NCBI GenBank assembly: GCA_020436085.1
Contig: JAGQYM010000006.1
Location: 1-64,000 of the forward strand
Source of the DNA: Cyclobacteriaceae bacterium
Lineage (GTDB): Bacteria; Bacteroidota; Bacteroidia; Cytophagales; Cyclobacteriaceae
Direction: 5' to 3'
Length of the DNA: 64,000 nucleotides
Part shown: positions 28,114 to 37,270 of the stretch, one piece after another
Numbering within the stretch: the stretch's first letter is position 1
Layout: each line of letters starts with the position of its first letter
Translations under genes and position numbers: made by a program
The notes under the pieces: generated by a model
What the model was told of the DNA's origin: nothing
Database searches by the model: none
What the model saw: the letters and a program-made list of their open reading frames with translations, nothing else

Positions 28114-29462
28114 GCTTGCTCATCTACTACGTTCCTTTCCTGCATACTAATTCCAAAATGTCGCAGTTCATCCAGAATTGGACGATAAACTTCTTTTGAC
28201 AACGGCATCGCCACACCCCGATCTTTTATTTTTCCTTCGATAAAGAGTCGTGTTCCAATGGCCAAAGGCAATCCAACTCCTTTTGCCATAGCCGTTTGTA
28301 TCGAGTCATCACCCAATGCTACAAGGTGGGATTGAATTTCCCGAGTTTCCCCTTTCATTGAATAGATAAATCGGTGCCACATCACCACCATGTCTTTATC
28401 AGTTGGCTCCAGCTTCCATTTTTTGTTTAAGATGTGCTCCAATACTTGGGCGGGAGTTCCTGAATTTAATCCTATTGGCTCTCTTTCAAATAAGCCCGAC
28501 CACCGCAACCTCTCCATTTCAGGACCGTCCTGATCCAGTTTGAAACGGTTCATCAGCTTGTCCTCCAGCATCATCACCTTGTCATAAGGAAGGAAGGTAT
28601 TGAGAAACTCACGGTGCGTCATTTGATCCACGCGCTCCATTGGGTAGGAATCATCGGTGCATCCCAGTTGACCTAAAATATTCCATGCAGAACAAAATCC
28701 TTTATTCCTTAGCGTCCCACGCAGCATCGTTTTCACGTCATCCAGCTTATAGTTGCTGATGTACTTCAACGAATCGCGATTGGCGTAACCTTCAAAGTCA
28801 CCATACCCAGGAATATGAACGTAGGTGGTACGTTGAAACAACTGCTGATACGGAATAAATTTGTACTGTCCTTCCTGAATGAACTTTGCAGTGCCTTGCC
28901 CGGCAATCACGATGTTCCTCGGATTCCACGTGAACTTGTATCTCCATGGATTAGAGGGATCTGTGGTTGGGGCGATTAATCCTCCGGCAAAAGATTCAAA
29001 AGAGATCATCTTGCCTCCTTCATCTCTTATTCTGTCCATCACCTCCATCGCGGTCATGTGATCAATCCCCGGGTCAAGGCCGCATTCGTTCATGAAAAGA
29101 AGATCTTTTTGCTTTGCTTCTTCATGAAATGATTTCATTTCATCAGAGATATAGCTTGCCGTAAAAAGATGCTTCTTATGATAGAGGCATAGTTTCGCCA
29201 CACGTGGATGAAATGCGGCAGGCAGCAGTGAGATAACGATGTCAGCAGCTTGTATTGCTTGAGCACTCGCTTCCTCCTCCTCAATATTAAATCGAATTGC
29301 AGTTCCATTGCCGGAGCTACCCACGCGATCTTTCGCTGCCTGCTCAAAGAAATCACCAACTGTTACATGCCAGTTGCCATTGTTTGCTTTTTCTAGTAAG
29401 TAAGAAATGAGAGCAGAGGACGAACGTCCAGCCCCAAGGATCAGAATTGATTTTTTTCCCAT
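28110..29462 (-). CDS. Saccharopine dehydrogenase family protein (saccharopine reductase-like)
   Basis: The 450-residue protein has an N-terminal NAD(P)-binding Rossmann fold (ILILGAGRSSSALISYLLEK) and the family's C-terminal catalytic domain. Visible segments are NECGLDPGIDHMTAM, SFESFAGGLIAPTTDPSNPWRYKFTWNP (read here in parts) and RTTYVHIPGYGDFEGYANRDS. This pattern and length fit the LYS9-like group (EC 1.5.1.10 type), which interconverts saccharopine and aminoadipate semialdehyde plus glutamate. A second, shorter homologue lies at 49.5 kb. It could be part of lysine breakdown; the reaction is inferred from family only. Confidence 0.85.
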   Translation of the reverse strand: MGKKSILILGAGRSSSALISYLLEKANNGNWHVTVGDFFEQAAKDRVGSSGNGTAIRFNIEEEEASAQAIQAADIVISLLPAAFHPRVAKLCLYHKKHLFTASYISDEMKSFHEEAKQKDLLFMNECGLDPGIDHMTAMEVMDRIRDEGGKMISFESFAGGLIAPTTDPSNPWRYKFTWNPRNIVIAGQGTAKFIQEGQYKFIPYQQLFQRTTYVHIPGYGDFEGYANRDSLKYISNYKLDDVKTMLRGTLRNKGFCSAWNILGQLGCTDDSYPMERVDQMTHREFLNTFLPYDKVMMLEDKLMNRFKLDQDGPEMERLRWSGLFEREPIGLNSGTPAQVLEHILNKKWKLEPTDKDMVVMWHRFIYSMKGETREIQSHLVALGDDSIQTAMAKGVGLPLAIGTRLFIEGKIKDRGVAMPLSKEVYRPILDELRHFGISMQERNVVDEQA

Positions 29463-29620
29463 TGACTATTAAACCACTTTTAATTGCCGAAGGGGTACCT
29501 TCCCCACAGCCATTCAAATTCATTTTCTAATCAGCCGCCAAATTAATCGAATTAAGTAGATTTCCTTTTTACGTTACTGAAAGGTTTACTTAACTTTAAA
29601 TAGACTACCCTTTTTAAGTT

Positions 29621-30088
29621 ATGAAAGGAGTGCAGGCCTTTAACGAGATTGAAGATTTGGATGCTGAATCCAAATATTTAGTACATAAGGCCAAGGAGGC
29701 AGCGCTCAATGCGTACGCACCTTACTCCAAATTTTATGTTGGGGCCGCTGTCATACTTGATGACGACACCGTTATCACAGGAGCCAATTACGAAAACGCA
29801 TCATATCCACTTTGCATGTGCGCTGAAAGAGTGACACTTTATTCGGCCGCAGCCACCCATCCTTCAAGGAAAGTGAAGAAAATGGCAGTAATTGCGCACA
29901 AAAAAGGACAGAAAGAACTGGTGACGGCAACCCCATGCGGTGCCTGCCGACAGGTGATGCTGGAATTTGAAGTAAAACAAAAACAACCAATAGAGATTGT
30001 AATGCTAACGAAAGAATCCAACTGGATCATTGTCCCCTCGTGCTCATTCTTGCTCCCTTACAGCTTCAATCAGGAGAATCTTATCTAA
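29621..30088 (+). CDS. cdd: Cytidine deaminase
   Basis: The 155-residue zinc enzyme deaminates cytidine and deoxycytidine for pyrimidine salvage. The first zinc ligand and proton shuttle are C67-A-E69 (MCAERVTL) and the other two ligands are C106 and C109 (TPCGACRQ). The substrate segment NYENASYP is also present. Size fits the tetrameric class. The usual G/L before CAE is Met here, a minor change. Confidence 0.95.
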   Translation: MKGVQAFNEIEDLDAESKYLVHKAKEAALNAYAPYSKFYVGAAVILDDDTVITGANYENASYPLCMCAERVTLYSAAATHPSRKVKKMAVIAHKKGQKELVTATPCGACRQVMLEFEVKQKQPIEIVMLTKESNWIIVPSCSFLLPYSFNQENLI

Positions 30089-30181
30089 ATACAACCATCC
30101 GGCCCTGTAATTTTTACATTCATTAGTTCTTTGTTGTGAAATCAGGCTTTAAATTGCCGAACGTCAAATCAACTGCTTGTA

Positions 30182-30544
30182 ATGGAGAAATTGATTATTG
30201 GTGAAACGGAGCGAACTCCATCAGTCTATCTGGACAAAGAGGAGGGGCGATTTGAAATTCAAGGAAAGTCATTGTGTGATGACCCTGCAGAGTACTACCA
30301 ACCCGTGATTAGCTGGTTCAAAAGTTATGCTAAATCTCCAAACGACCATACTGAAATAGTATTCAAGTTTGATTATCTTAACACAGAATCGTCAAAAGTT
30401 ATTCTCGATATTCTACTTGCCTTGCAGAATGTGGAAGAAACCAGGGTAGCTTGGTGCTTTAATGAAGAAGATGAGGATATGGAAGAAATAGGTGAAGAAA
30501 TCGCTGAGCTGGTGACTATTCCCTTTGAATTCAGACATGAGTAA
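30182..30544 (+). CDS. siaC: SiaC-family (DUF1987) regulatory phosphoprotein
   Basis: The 120-residue protein matches DUF1987: ERTPSVYLDKEEGRFEIQGKS, then DPAEYYQPVISWF, then FKFDYLNTESSK. In Pseudomonas SiaC, a Thr in the same NT(S/E)S segment is phosphorylated by SiaB, dephosphorylated by SiaA, and the unphosphorylated form binds a diguanylate cyclase; the matching residue here is T68. No siaA, siaB or GGDEF gene lies within this window. Instead a large ABC transporter gene starts 27 bp after it, suggesting a different partner. Confidence 0.87.
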   Translation: MEKLIIGETERTPSVYLDKEEGRFEIQGKSLCDDPAEYYQPVISWFKSYAKSPNDHTEIVFKFDYLNTESSKVILDILLALQNVEETRVAWCFNEEDEDMEEIGEEIAELVTIPFEFRHE

Positions 30545-30571
30545 CTTCATGTGTGATGGAGCGATACCTAT

Positions 30572-33500
30572 ATGAGTGAAGAAATACTTAAGGCCCTCAC
30601 ACAACTTTTTGCCATCATTACCAAACAGGATGGCGGTGTAACGGTCAACGAAAGACAATACGTTATTCGGTTTTTTCAGCAAGAGCTTGATCAGGATTCC
30701 ATCAAGGAATATCTCGATCAATACGATAAGTACTCTGGCTACATAGAACAGGGACCGGTAAAACAGGAGGTAGTTAACAAAGCTCCATCAGTTAAGGACT
30801 CCCTGGTCACGCTAGGTGTCTGTAAAAAAATCAATCGCACGCTTACGCAGAAGCAAAAGGTCATCGTGCTGATTAAGCTTCTCGAACTTGTCGGGGCTGA
30901 CAATAACTTCACGCCACAGCGGATGGAAATTATAAACACTGTATCCACGGTGTTTAATATCAGCGCGGATGAGTATAAACTCATTGAAACGGTTGTTATT
31001 ACTACGGATATGACTGAACTGAATTTCAGGGATATCCTGGTAGTGAACGAGAAGCCAGACAAATCCGCGGAGAAACAAAAGCACATCAAGGCCTCCTTGC
31101 AGGGCGACCTCTTTTTCATGAAGGTGCCGAGCGTTGAATTGTATTTCGCACAATATCTTGGTGATGACTCACATACGCTCAACGGGTTTGTGATGCAGCA
31201 CAACAGAATATACCTGTTCTCTCATGGCAGTATCATCAAACTGCAATCGGGTGATGCGCTGTACTACAGCGACATCGTTTCTGATTTTAACGAGGAGCTT
31301 CAAACTACCAAACTCTCTTTCAATGCACGGATTGACGAATACCGATTTGCAAATGGTGGCATAGGACTTCGTGATGTAGTAATCTCCGAAGGGCCAGGAA
31401 GGCTAATCGGGATCATGGGAGCCAGCGGTGCTGGTAAAACAACTCTCCTCACTGTTTTGGCTGGACTCGAAAAACCATCCAAAGGAGAAATTCTTATCAA
31501 CGGCTATAACATTCACGCCCGGCCAGACAAGATCAAGGGCGTGATTGGATACGTATCGCAGGACGACCTTCTGATAGAAGAGCTGACTGTTTTCGAGAAT
31601 CTTTACTATAACGCCAAGCTGTGTTTTGCTGACTATTCAGAAGAACAAATTATTGAGCGGGTGAATGTGATGCTTGAAAACCTCGGGCTCGAAACCCGGA
31701 GGGACTTGAAAGTGGGCAGTGTACTGGATAAAAAGATCAGTGGCGGTCAGAGGAAGAGACTTAACATTGCCTTAGAATTAATTCGTGAACCAGCGATATT
31801 ATTCCTTGACGAGCCTACCTCCGGCCTGAGCAGTAGAGATTCCGAAAACGTCATCGACCTACTAAAGGAACTTTCGCTGAAAGGGAAATTAATAATGGCC
31901 GTTATTCATCAGCCCTCATCTGACATCTACAAGATGTTTGATAAAATGGTGATTATGGATACGGGTGGTTATCCTGCGTACTACGGTCCACCCGTTGAAG
32001 CTGTTTCTTACTTCAAGCGTGCTACTCATCAAGCACAAAGCAGCCGTGGGCAATGCGAAACCTGCGGAAATGTAAATCCCGAACAAATTTTCAGCATCAT
32101 CGAGGCCAAGGTAGTGGATGAGTACGGACAGCCCACTAACAAACGAAAGGTGACGCCCATGCAGTGGCATGAGATGTACCGGTCGAAATTTAATATTGCG
32201 AAAATCAAAGATGAGAAAGATGATCCTCCTCAGTCACTGAAGATTCCTGGCAAGATTAAACAAGCACTTGTTTTTGCTGCCAGAGACCTGAAATCAAAGC
32301 TGAGCAATACACAATACTTACTTATCAATTTGCTGGAAGCACCTTTGCTGGCATTAATCCTCTCTTTCATCATTAAGTACAAGAGTGCGCCCGGAGGCAC
32401 TACCTATTTGTTCCGATTCAACGAAAACTTTCCAGCATTTTTACTGATGGCTATTATCGTAGCCTTGTTTATGGGACTTACGGTAAGCGCGGAAGAGATC
32501 ATTCGCGATAGAAAAATTTTAAAAAGAGAATCATTCCTCAATCTAAGTTGGAATAGCTACCTGATGTCCAAAGTGAGCATCCTGTTTTTAATGTCAGCAA
32601 TTCAAACATTGCTGTTTGTTCTGTGCAGCGTATTTGTTTTGGAGATTAAAGGAATGACAATGGCTTTTTGGCTCATCCTTTTCTCAACGTCATGTTTAGC
32701 CAATGTTTTGGGACTAAACATTTCATCCGCTTTCAATTCAGCAGTGACTGTCTATGTCTTAATACCGCTGTTACTGATTCCTCAAATGATTCTCAGCGGA
32801 GTGCTTTTCAGTTATGATAAGCTCCACAGCTTGATTAGCAACAAAGAACGTGTCCCCATTATCGCAGATTTGATGGCTTCAAGATGGGCTTATGAGGCTC
32901 TCGCTGTTCACCAGTTCACCGACAACGACTATGAAAAGCCATTTTATCAATATGAGAAGGAAGCATCCGAGGCGGACTTTAAATCTGCCTTTCTTGCCGA
33001 TGAGCTGACAAGAAGATATGATTACGTTCACGAAAACTACCAGTCCAATGAAAAAGACGTCCGGCAAAAGGTAGACGATGAACTGTATATCCTTAGACGC
33101 AGGTTGACAAACGACTCATTTAAAGGTGAAATGCCTGAAGCCGAACTCATTCATGGACTTACTATGGTTGGATACAACGATAAGCTTGACAAGGCATTGA
33201 AAAGTCATATTGAATCGTTCAAAAAGCATTACCAGGATTTGTATAACGAGCAAATTTCAATCCTGGAAAAAAAGAAAGCATTCTATGAGAAAAATAATTT
33301 TGACCTGAATGAAGAAAAAAATCTGTACTACAATGAGAGTCTGGCTGACCTTGTAAAAAATGTGAACACAAAAGAAAGGATCACCATGTACAGAGGCAGA
33401 TTGGTGCAGTTGATCGACCCCATATTTCAGGAACCGATACCACAGCATCCGCTTGACTATAGGACTGGATTTTTCTTCCCTCAAAAATACTTTCTTGGCT

Positions 33501-33637
33501 TCTCGTTCAGCACATTTCTATTTAATACGCTAGCGATCTGGCTCATGACCTTCCTACTATATGTAGCCCTCTACTTCGAATGGGCCCGAAAGGTGGTGAA
33601 TTTTGCAGGTCAACTGACTATTGTAAAAAGAAAGTAA
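30572..33637 (+). CDS. ABCG-like ABC transporter with N-terminal TerB-like extension
   Basis: The 1021-residue fusion has a helical N-terminal domain (about 1-155) resembling TerB-like metal-binding domains, and a beta-rich FHA-like or sensor segment (about 175-245). The ABC ATPase has Walker A 283-290 (GASGAGKT), Q-loop Gln330, signature S390-GGQR and Walker B 409-414 (ILFLDE). After it is a Cys pair, C495-x2-C498, then an ABC2-type membrane domain of about six segments. A long charged insertion with coiled-coil character (about 800-940) separates the fifth and last segments. The ATPase precedes the membrane part as in ABCG proteins. Substrate is unknown. Confidence 0.85.
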   Translation: MSEEILKALTQLFAIITKQDGGVTVNERQYVIRFFQQELDQDSIKEYLDQYDKYSGYIEQGPVKQEVVNKAPSVKDSLVTLGVCKKINRTLTQKQKVIVLIKLLELVGADNNFTPQRMEIINTVSTVFNISADEYKLIETVVITTDMTELNFRDILVVNEKPDKSAEKQKHIKASLQGDLFFMKVPSVELYFAQYLGDDSHTLNGFVMQHNRIYLFSHGSIIKLQSGDALYYSDIVSDFNEELQTTKLSFNARIDEYRFANGGIGLRDVVISEGPGRLIGIMGASGAGKTTLLTVLAGLEKPSKGEILINGYNIHARPDKIKGVIGYVSQDDLLIEELTVFENLYYNAKLCFADYSEEQIIERVNVMLENLGLETRRDLKVGSVLDKKISGGQRKRLNIALELIREPAILFLDEPTSGLSSRDSENVIDLLKELSLKGKLIMAVIHQPSSDIYKMFDKMVIMDTGGYPAYYGPPVEAVSYFKRATHQAQSSRGQCETCGNVNPEQIFSIIEAKVVDEYGQPTNKRKVTPMQWHEMYRSKFNIAKIKDEKDDPPQSLKIPGKIKQALVFAARDLKSKLSNTQYLLINLLEAPLLALILSFIIKYKSAPGGTTYLFRFNENFPAFLLMAIIVALFMGLTVSAEEIIRDRKILKRESFLNLSWNSYLMSKVSILFLMSAIQTLLFVLCSVFVLEIKGMTMAFWLILFSTSCLANVLGLNISSAFNSAVTVYVLIPLLLIPQMILSGVLFSYDKLHSLISNKERVPIIADLMASRWAYEALAVHQFTDNDYEKPFYQYEKEASEADFKSAFLADELTRRYDYVHENYQSNEKDVRQKVDDELYILRRRLTNDSFKGEMPEAELIHGLTMVGYNDKLDKALKSHIESFKKHYQDLYNEQISILEKKKAFYEKNNFDLNEEKNLYYNESLADLVKNVNTKERITMYRGRLVQLIDPIFQEPIPQHPLDYRTGFFFPQKYFLGFSFSTFLFNTLAIWLMTFLLYVALYFEWARKVVNFAGQLTIVKRK

Positions 33638-33647
33638 ATCACCCATC

Positions 33648-33680
33648 TTTGGTATCTGCCGGTTGATTTTTTTATTTTGG
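33648..33680 (+). promoter_or_regulatory. Candidate promoter upstream of the 33.7 kb lipoprotein gene
   Basis: TTTG at 33648 and TATTTTGG at 33673 resemble the Bacteroidota -33 (TTTG) and -7 (TAnnTTTG) elements at 25 bp start-to-start spacing, with one -7 mismatch. The gene start follows 18 bp later. Confidence 0.35.
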
Positions 33681-33698
33681 TAGCATAAACTATCAGTT

Positions 33699-34595
33699 AT
33701 GAGAGTATTATTTGTGGTCTTGGTGGCCACCATCCTAGTGTCCTGTGGGCCGGGGAAAAAACCCGATGAAGCCGCTTTCGAAAACAGTCTTGATTCGGCC
33801 ATGAACGAGGACTCAGGCATTGATCAGGAAGTAATCGGAAGCATTCTTGATCAGATTCCTAGCCCTTTGGAAATATCAGTGTTACTGAAAGAATCGGGAA
33901 CAAAATATGACAAGGCCCTCCTCAATTCAGCCGACAATTTATCGAAGTATAATACGAACTATAAAATGGCCCTTAACCTTGGGATATATGGAACAGACCT
34001 GGGCTATACTAATATCTACGAGCAAAATCAGGATGGAATAAAATACTTGTCCACAATTAAATCATTGGCGAATGAACTGAACATTGGTCAGTTTTTCGAC
34101 ATTGAAACCATTGGAAGACTTGCGAGTAACAGCAAGAACCTCGACTCTCTGCTGCTCATAACCACTCAAAACTTCAACGCCATTAACCACTATCTTCAGG
34201 CGCAAAATCGCTCCAATCTTAGCGTATTGCTTTTAACAGGTGGCTGGTTGGAGGCAATGCAAGTTACCTGTCAGGTAGCTGCAAAGAACCCTACACATAA
34301 AGAGTTGCAGGAAAAAATCGGAGAACAGAAGATTACATTGGAACAAATCCTCCTTTTGTACTCGTTTTACCCCAATGATGAAAATATGGCATCGTTATTG
34401 ACTGACCTCAAGGAATTGGAGGCGGCTTTCCAGCAAATTAATATCACTTATACCTACAAGGAGTCGACAATGGAGGTTGTAAACGGTGTAGCAGTAATTA
34501 AAGACAACAGCACGACCACAATCAACATAACTCCAGAGGACGTCAAGAACATCATGACAGTCACCAATTCAATTAGAAGTAAAATCATTAGCTAA
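33699..34595 (+). CDS. Lipoprotein of unknown function (298 aa)
   Basis: The signal peptide ends in a lipobox (ILVSCGPG, Cys17), so the mature protein is lipid-anchored. The rest is mostly helical and polar, with regular segments such as LLNSADNLSKYNTNYKMALNLGIYGTDLGYTNIYEQ and a C-terminal Thr-rich strand region. I do not recognise the family. Residues after the Cys (GPGKKPDEA) do not settle whether it stays periplasmic or is surface-exposed. The next gene starts 14 bp downstream. Confidence 0.75.
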   Translation: MRVLFVVLVATILVSCGPGKKPDEAAFENSLDSAMNEDSGIDQEVIGSILDQIPSPLEISVLLKESGTKYDKALLNSADNLSKYNTNYKMALNLGIYGTDLGYTNIYEQNQDGIKYLSTIKSLANELNIGQFFDIETIGRLASNSKNLDSLLLITTQNFNAINHYLQAQNRSNLSVLLLTGGWLEAMQVTCQVAAKNPTHKELQEKIGEQKITLEQILLLYSFYPNDENMASLLTDLKELEAAFQQINITYTYKESTMEVVNGVAVIKDNSTTTINITPEDVKNIMTVTNSIRSKIIS

Positions 34596-34609
34596 GACAG
34601 ATACAGGAT

Positions 34610-35041
34610 ATGAGACGGAATATTTTTACCCTTGCATTAATTTTGATTGCGAGCTTCAGCTCGTCAGGCCTGATTGGCCAATGCGATGCAGATAACCTAA
34701 GCAATGCCTGCATACCCAAGCTTTCAGGTGGTTTCAATTTTCTCAAGAGCTATAAAATAGATGGAGAAGGTGGAGCCAAAGACAAAATTGAATACTCATA
34801 CGTGTTTACGAAGGGAACACAATACATGATTAATTTGTGCGCTCCCGGAGAAGGACCCGATGGATTGGTAGTAAGCTTGTTTGATTCGCAGCGAAATAAA
34901 GTTGCAAGCAGCAAGGTGAACGGTCAATTCATTTCTGCCATCGCCTATCCATGCAACGCCACTGGCATCTATTACATTCAATATACCTTTGATGGATCCA
35001 CCACACACTGCGGTGGTAGTGCATTGGGTTTCAAGAGATAA
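34610..35041 (+). CDS. Small secreted protein of unknown function (143 aa)
   Basis: A signal peptide (about 1-23, ending LIGQ) precedes a beta-rich 120-residue domain with five cysteines. The segments YSYVFTKGTQYMINLCAPGE and ATGIYYIQYTF suggest a jelly-roll or C2/PPC-like sandwich. I do not recognise the family. It lies 14 bp after the lipoprotein gene and is followed by a strong terminator, so the two probably form an operon of exported proteins. Confidence 0.72.
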   Translation: MRRNIFTLALILIASFSSSGLIGQCDADNLSNACIPKLSGGFNFLKSYKIDGEGGAKDKIEYSYVFTKGTQYMINLCAPGEGPDGLVVSLFDSQRNKVASSKVNGQFISAIAYPCNATGIYYIQYTFDGSTTHCGGSALGFKR

Positions 35042-35062
35042 CCAAATTTGAACAAATAGTAG

Positions 35063-35100
35063 CAGCCGCTCCGATCACTCTGGGCGGCTGTTGCATTTTT
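35063..35100 (+). terminator. Intrinsic terminator after the exported-protein pair
   Basis: CAGCCGCTC (35063-35071) pairs with GGGCGGCTG (35082-35090), including one G-T pair, around a 10-base loop, followed by TTGCATTTTT. Its position supports the ATG at 35106, not the upstream TTG at 35091, as the next gene's start. Confidence 0.75.
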
Positions 35101-35105
35101 ACACC

Positions 35106-35774
35106 ATGAGTACTGAGAAGAATATCTCATTTCAATTCAAAGCCCGGTATCACACGCTTGGCGAGCTTAACTCGGGCACAAAACAGATTTGGTTTGTGAT
35201 TCATGGATACGGTCAATTGGCTCAGTACTTTATCAAGAAATTTGATGTGCTCGCGAGGCAAAATATTTTTGTTATTGCACCCGAGGGTCTCTCCAGATTT
35301 TACTTGGAGGATGTACAAACCCGGGCTGCGGGTGGAAGCAATCGCGTGGGTGCAACCTGGATGACGCGTGAAAACAGATTGATGGACATAGAAAACTATG
35401 TCAGCTACCTTGATGACATCTATAAGGCAGAAGTTCAATCACATAATTTTAATATACCTGTCACCATACTTGGCTTCTCGCAGGGGGCTGCTACTGCTAC
35501 ACGTTGGATTCTCAATGAAAAAATCCTCTTCGATCAATTCATTCTCTGGGCTGGAATTTTTCCAACTGATATGAATTTTGACAAAGGTCATTCACTGCTG
35601 ATTGACAAAAGAGTGGTGACTGTCTTTGGAACAGACGATCCTTTCATTACACCACCACGCGTTAATGAGCTCAACGATCTTATCGGTAAAATCGGCATCA
35701 AGCCCGAGAAGATGAGCTTCACTGGCAAACACGAAATGAATGATGAGTTGTTATTGAAGTTGGCTGGTTTATAA
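35106..35774 (+). CDS. Alpha/beta hydrolase (carboxylesterase/phospholipase type)
   Basis: The 222-residue cytosolic protein has the alpha/beta-hydrolase nucleophile elbow GFSQGAAT, as in the bacterial carboxylesterase/phospholipase family. Oxyanion strand WFVIHGYGQ, the acid segment VFGTDDPF, and a C-terminal His in TGKHEMN complete a Ser-Asp-His triad. The natural ester substrate is unknown. The start is taken as ATG 35106 because a terminator ends at 35100. Its end overlaps the convergent SDR gene by 6 bp. Confidence 0.85.
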   Translation: MSTEKNISFQFKARYHTLGELNSGTKQIWFVIHGYGQLAQYFIKKFDVLARQNIFVIAPEGLSRFYLEDVQTRAAGGSNRVGATWMTRENRLMDIENYVSYLDDIYKAEVQSHNFNIPVTILGFSQGAATATRWILNEKILFDQFILWAGIFPTDMNFDKGHSLLIDKRVVTVFGTDDPFITPPRVNELNDLIGKIGIKPEKMSFTGKHEMNDELLLKLAGL

Positions 35775-36530
35775 CGATTTGTTAACCACAGTCGCACTCG
35801 CTTGCGCTACTGGAAAAACCACCATATCAGCAACCACTACGTGAGCAGGACGCGTAAGTGCAAACAATATTAGATCGGCTATATCATCGCCCTTTAATGG
35901 TTGGTATCCCTTGTAAACTGTACTTGCCCTGTCCTCATCTCCTTTGAATCGCACGAGAGAAAATTCAGTCTCAACCAAGCCTGGATTAATCGCAGTCACT
36001 TTTATACCATAAGCATTAAGATCAATACGCATACCTTTTGTAATCGCATCGACTGCGAACTTGCTACCACAGTACACATTGCCATTTGCATAGGCTTCTT
36101 TGCCGGCAATCGACCCAAGATTGATGATATGCCCTCCTTTCCTTTCTACCATGCCCGGAATAATCTCACGGGAAACATAAAGTAGACCCTTTACATTGAT
36201 GTCCATCATAGCATCCCAATCATCCACATTTCCTGATTGAATGGGATCCAGACCGTGCGCGTTACCCGCATTATTAACCAATACCTCGATTTTCTTCCAG
36301 CCGTCAGATAATGACCGAAGGGCATTCTCAACCTCAGTTCTATTTCGCACATCAAACGACAACGTTGTTACCTCGGTTTGTTTGGACAATTCATCTTGCA
36401 ATGATGTCAATCGTTCTTTGCGCCTCCCACAAATAATGAGTTTGAAATTATTTCTGGCCAAAAGTCGCGCGGTGGCTTCACCTATACCAGATGTTGCGCC
36501 AGTGATGAGTGCGATTCGCTTATCGGACAT
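35769..36530 (-). CDS. Short-chain dehydrogenase/reductase (YdfG-like)
   Basis: The 253-residue classical SDR has the cofactor motif TGATSGIGEA (10-19), the R36/R37 pair in CGRRKER that favours NADP(H), NNAG (86-89), and the catalytic triad S140, Y153 and K157 (VYCGSK). The body resembles the NADP-dependent serine/3-hydroxy acid dehydrogenase group, but substrate cannot be set from sequence. It lies 5 bp after porT on the same strand. Confidence 0.92.
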   Translation of the reverse strand: MSDKRIALITGATSGIGEATARLLARNNFKLIICGRRKERLTSLQDELSKQTEVTTLSFDVRNRTEVENALRSLSDGWKKIEVLVNNAGNAHGLDPIQSGNVDDWDAMMDINVKGLLYVSREIIPGMVERKGGHIINLGSIAGKEAYANGNVYCGSKFAVDAITKGMRIDLNAYGIKVTAINPGLVETEFSLVRFKGDEDRASTVYKGYQPLKGDDIADLILFALTRPAHVVVADMVVFPVAQASATVVNKSL

Positions 36531-36535
36531 TTTGC

Positions 36536-37270
36536 TTATTGGAATATGAAATAAACTGAAATAGTATTCGTGTTCACTCTGCTGATGGGTTCCTTGAACT
36601 TACTTGGATCTGGTCCGAGCATATTCGATAAACCACGAGAAAATCTAATTTCTTGTGAAAACTTAAAAAGTGGGAAGTAAAAGTCAAACCCAATACCGGC
36701 ATCAATCGTGAGGTTCGTTTTTTTGATATCAAGCACATCTGTTGTTGCCTGAATATCATTCTTACCTGATGCTTCGATGGATGGCGTAAAACCTCCAATC
36801 ATGTACATCCTTACATTTCCCCTTCTCATTGATTTATACTTCAATAGAATCGGAAACTCAACCATAGTAGTTTCTGTAAGTTGAGTTTGTGAAGATTCGT
36901 CTGTGTAGTTGTATTGCAGCTTGTGATCATAAAAGCCTGCTTTTGGCATTATACGAAGATCAAGATCACTATTCAACCTAAGGTTTACCAAAAAGCCCAA
37001 TGAGAACCCGGGCGAAAAAGGAGTTAATACGGAATGAACCGTGTCGAAGGCTTGTGTAACAAACTGATCAGAATATTTCACTTGATAGGCCGAGGTGTGG
37101 ATGCCGATCATAAAACCATAACTGATCTTTCTTTCATCATAATTAGGGTTGTGCTGACGTGCCCACTTGAAATGCTGACCGTAGGATGGAACAGACAGCA
37201 CGAGCAACCCAAGCAGAACTATTTTGTTCCGATGTAGAGCGAACTTATTCCAAATGTTAATGGCTTGCAT
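36536..37270 (-). CDS. porT: PorT-like T9SS outer-membrane beta-barrel protein
   Basis: The 244-residue protein has a signal peptide (about 1-32, ending SYGQ) and an eight-strand type outer-membrane barrel pattern, with alternating strands such as GFSLGFLVNLRL, RIMPKAGFYDHKLQYNY and LTIDAGIGFDFYFPL, ending in a terminal strand SVYFIFQ. The mature start HFKWARQHNPNYDERKISYGFMIG and the location directly after ubiE both match PorT, an essential T9SS component. Its ATG lies 52 bp inside ubiE, and no later start codon would keep the signal peptide. It supports secretion of the three cargo proteins in this window. Confidence 0.82.
   Translation of the reverse strand: MQAINIWNKFALHRNKIVLLGLLVLSVPSYGQHFKWARQHNPNYDERKISYGFMIGIHTSAYQVKYSDQFVTQAFDTVHSVLTPFSPGFSLGFLVNLRLNSDLDLRIMPKAGFYDHKLQYNYTDESSQTQLTETTMVEFPILLKYKSMRRGNVRMYMIGGFTPSIEASGKNDIQATTDVLDIKKTNLTIDAGIGFDFYFPLFKFSQEIRFSRGLSNMLGPDPSKFKEPISRVNTNTISVYFIFQ

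Noticed and set aside
29483..30161. Shared ATTGCCGAA (29483 and 30153) in two intergenic regions
   Set aside because: Nine-base match in AT-rich leaders on opposite-facing units is expected by chance; no extended symmetry.
35091..35105. TTG at 35091 as start of the esterase
   Set aside because: It lies within the tail of an intrinsic terminator; ATG 35106 is the better start.
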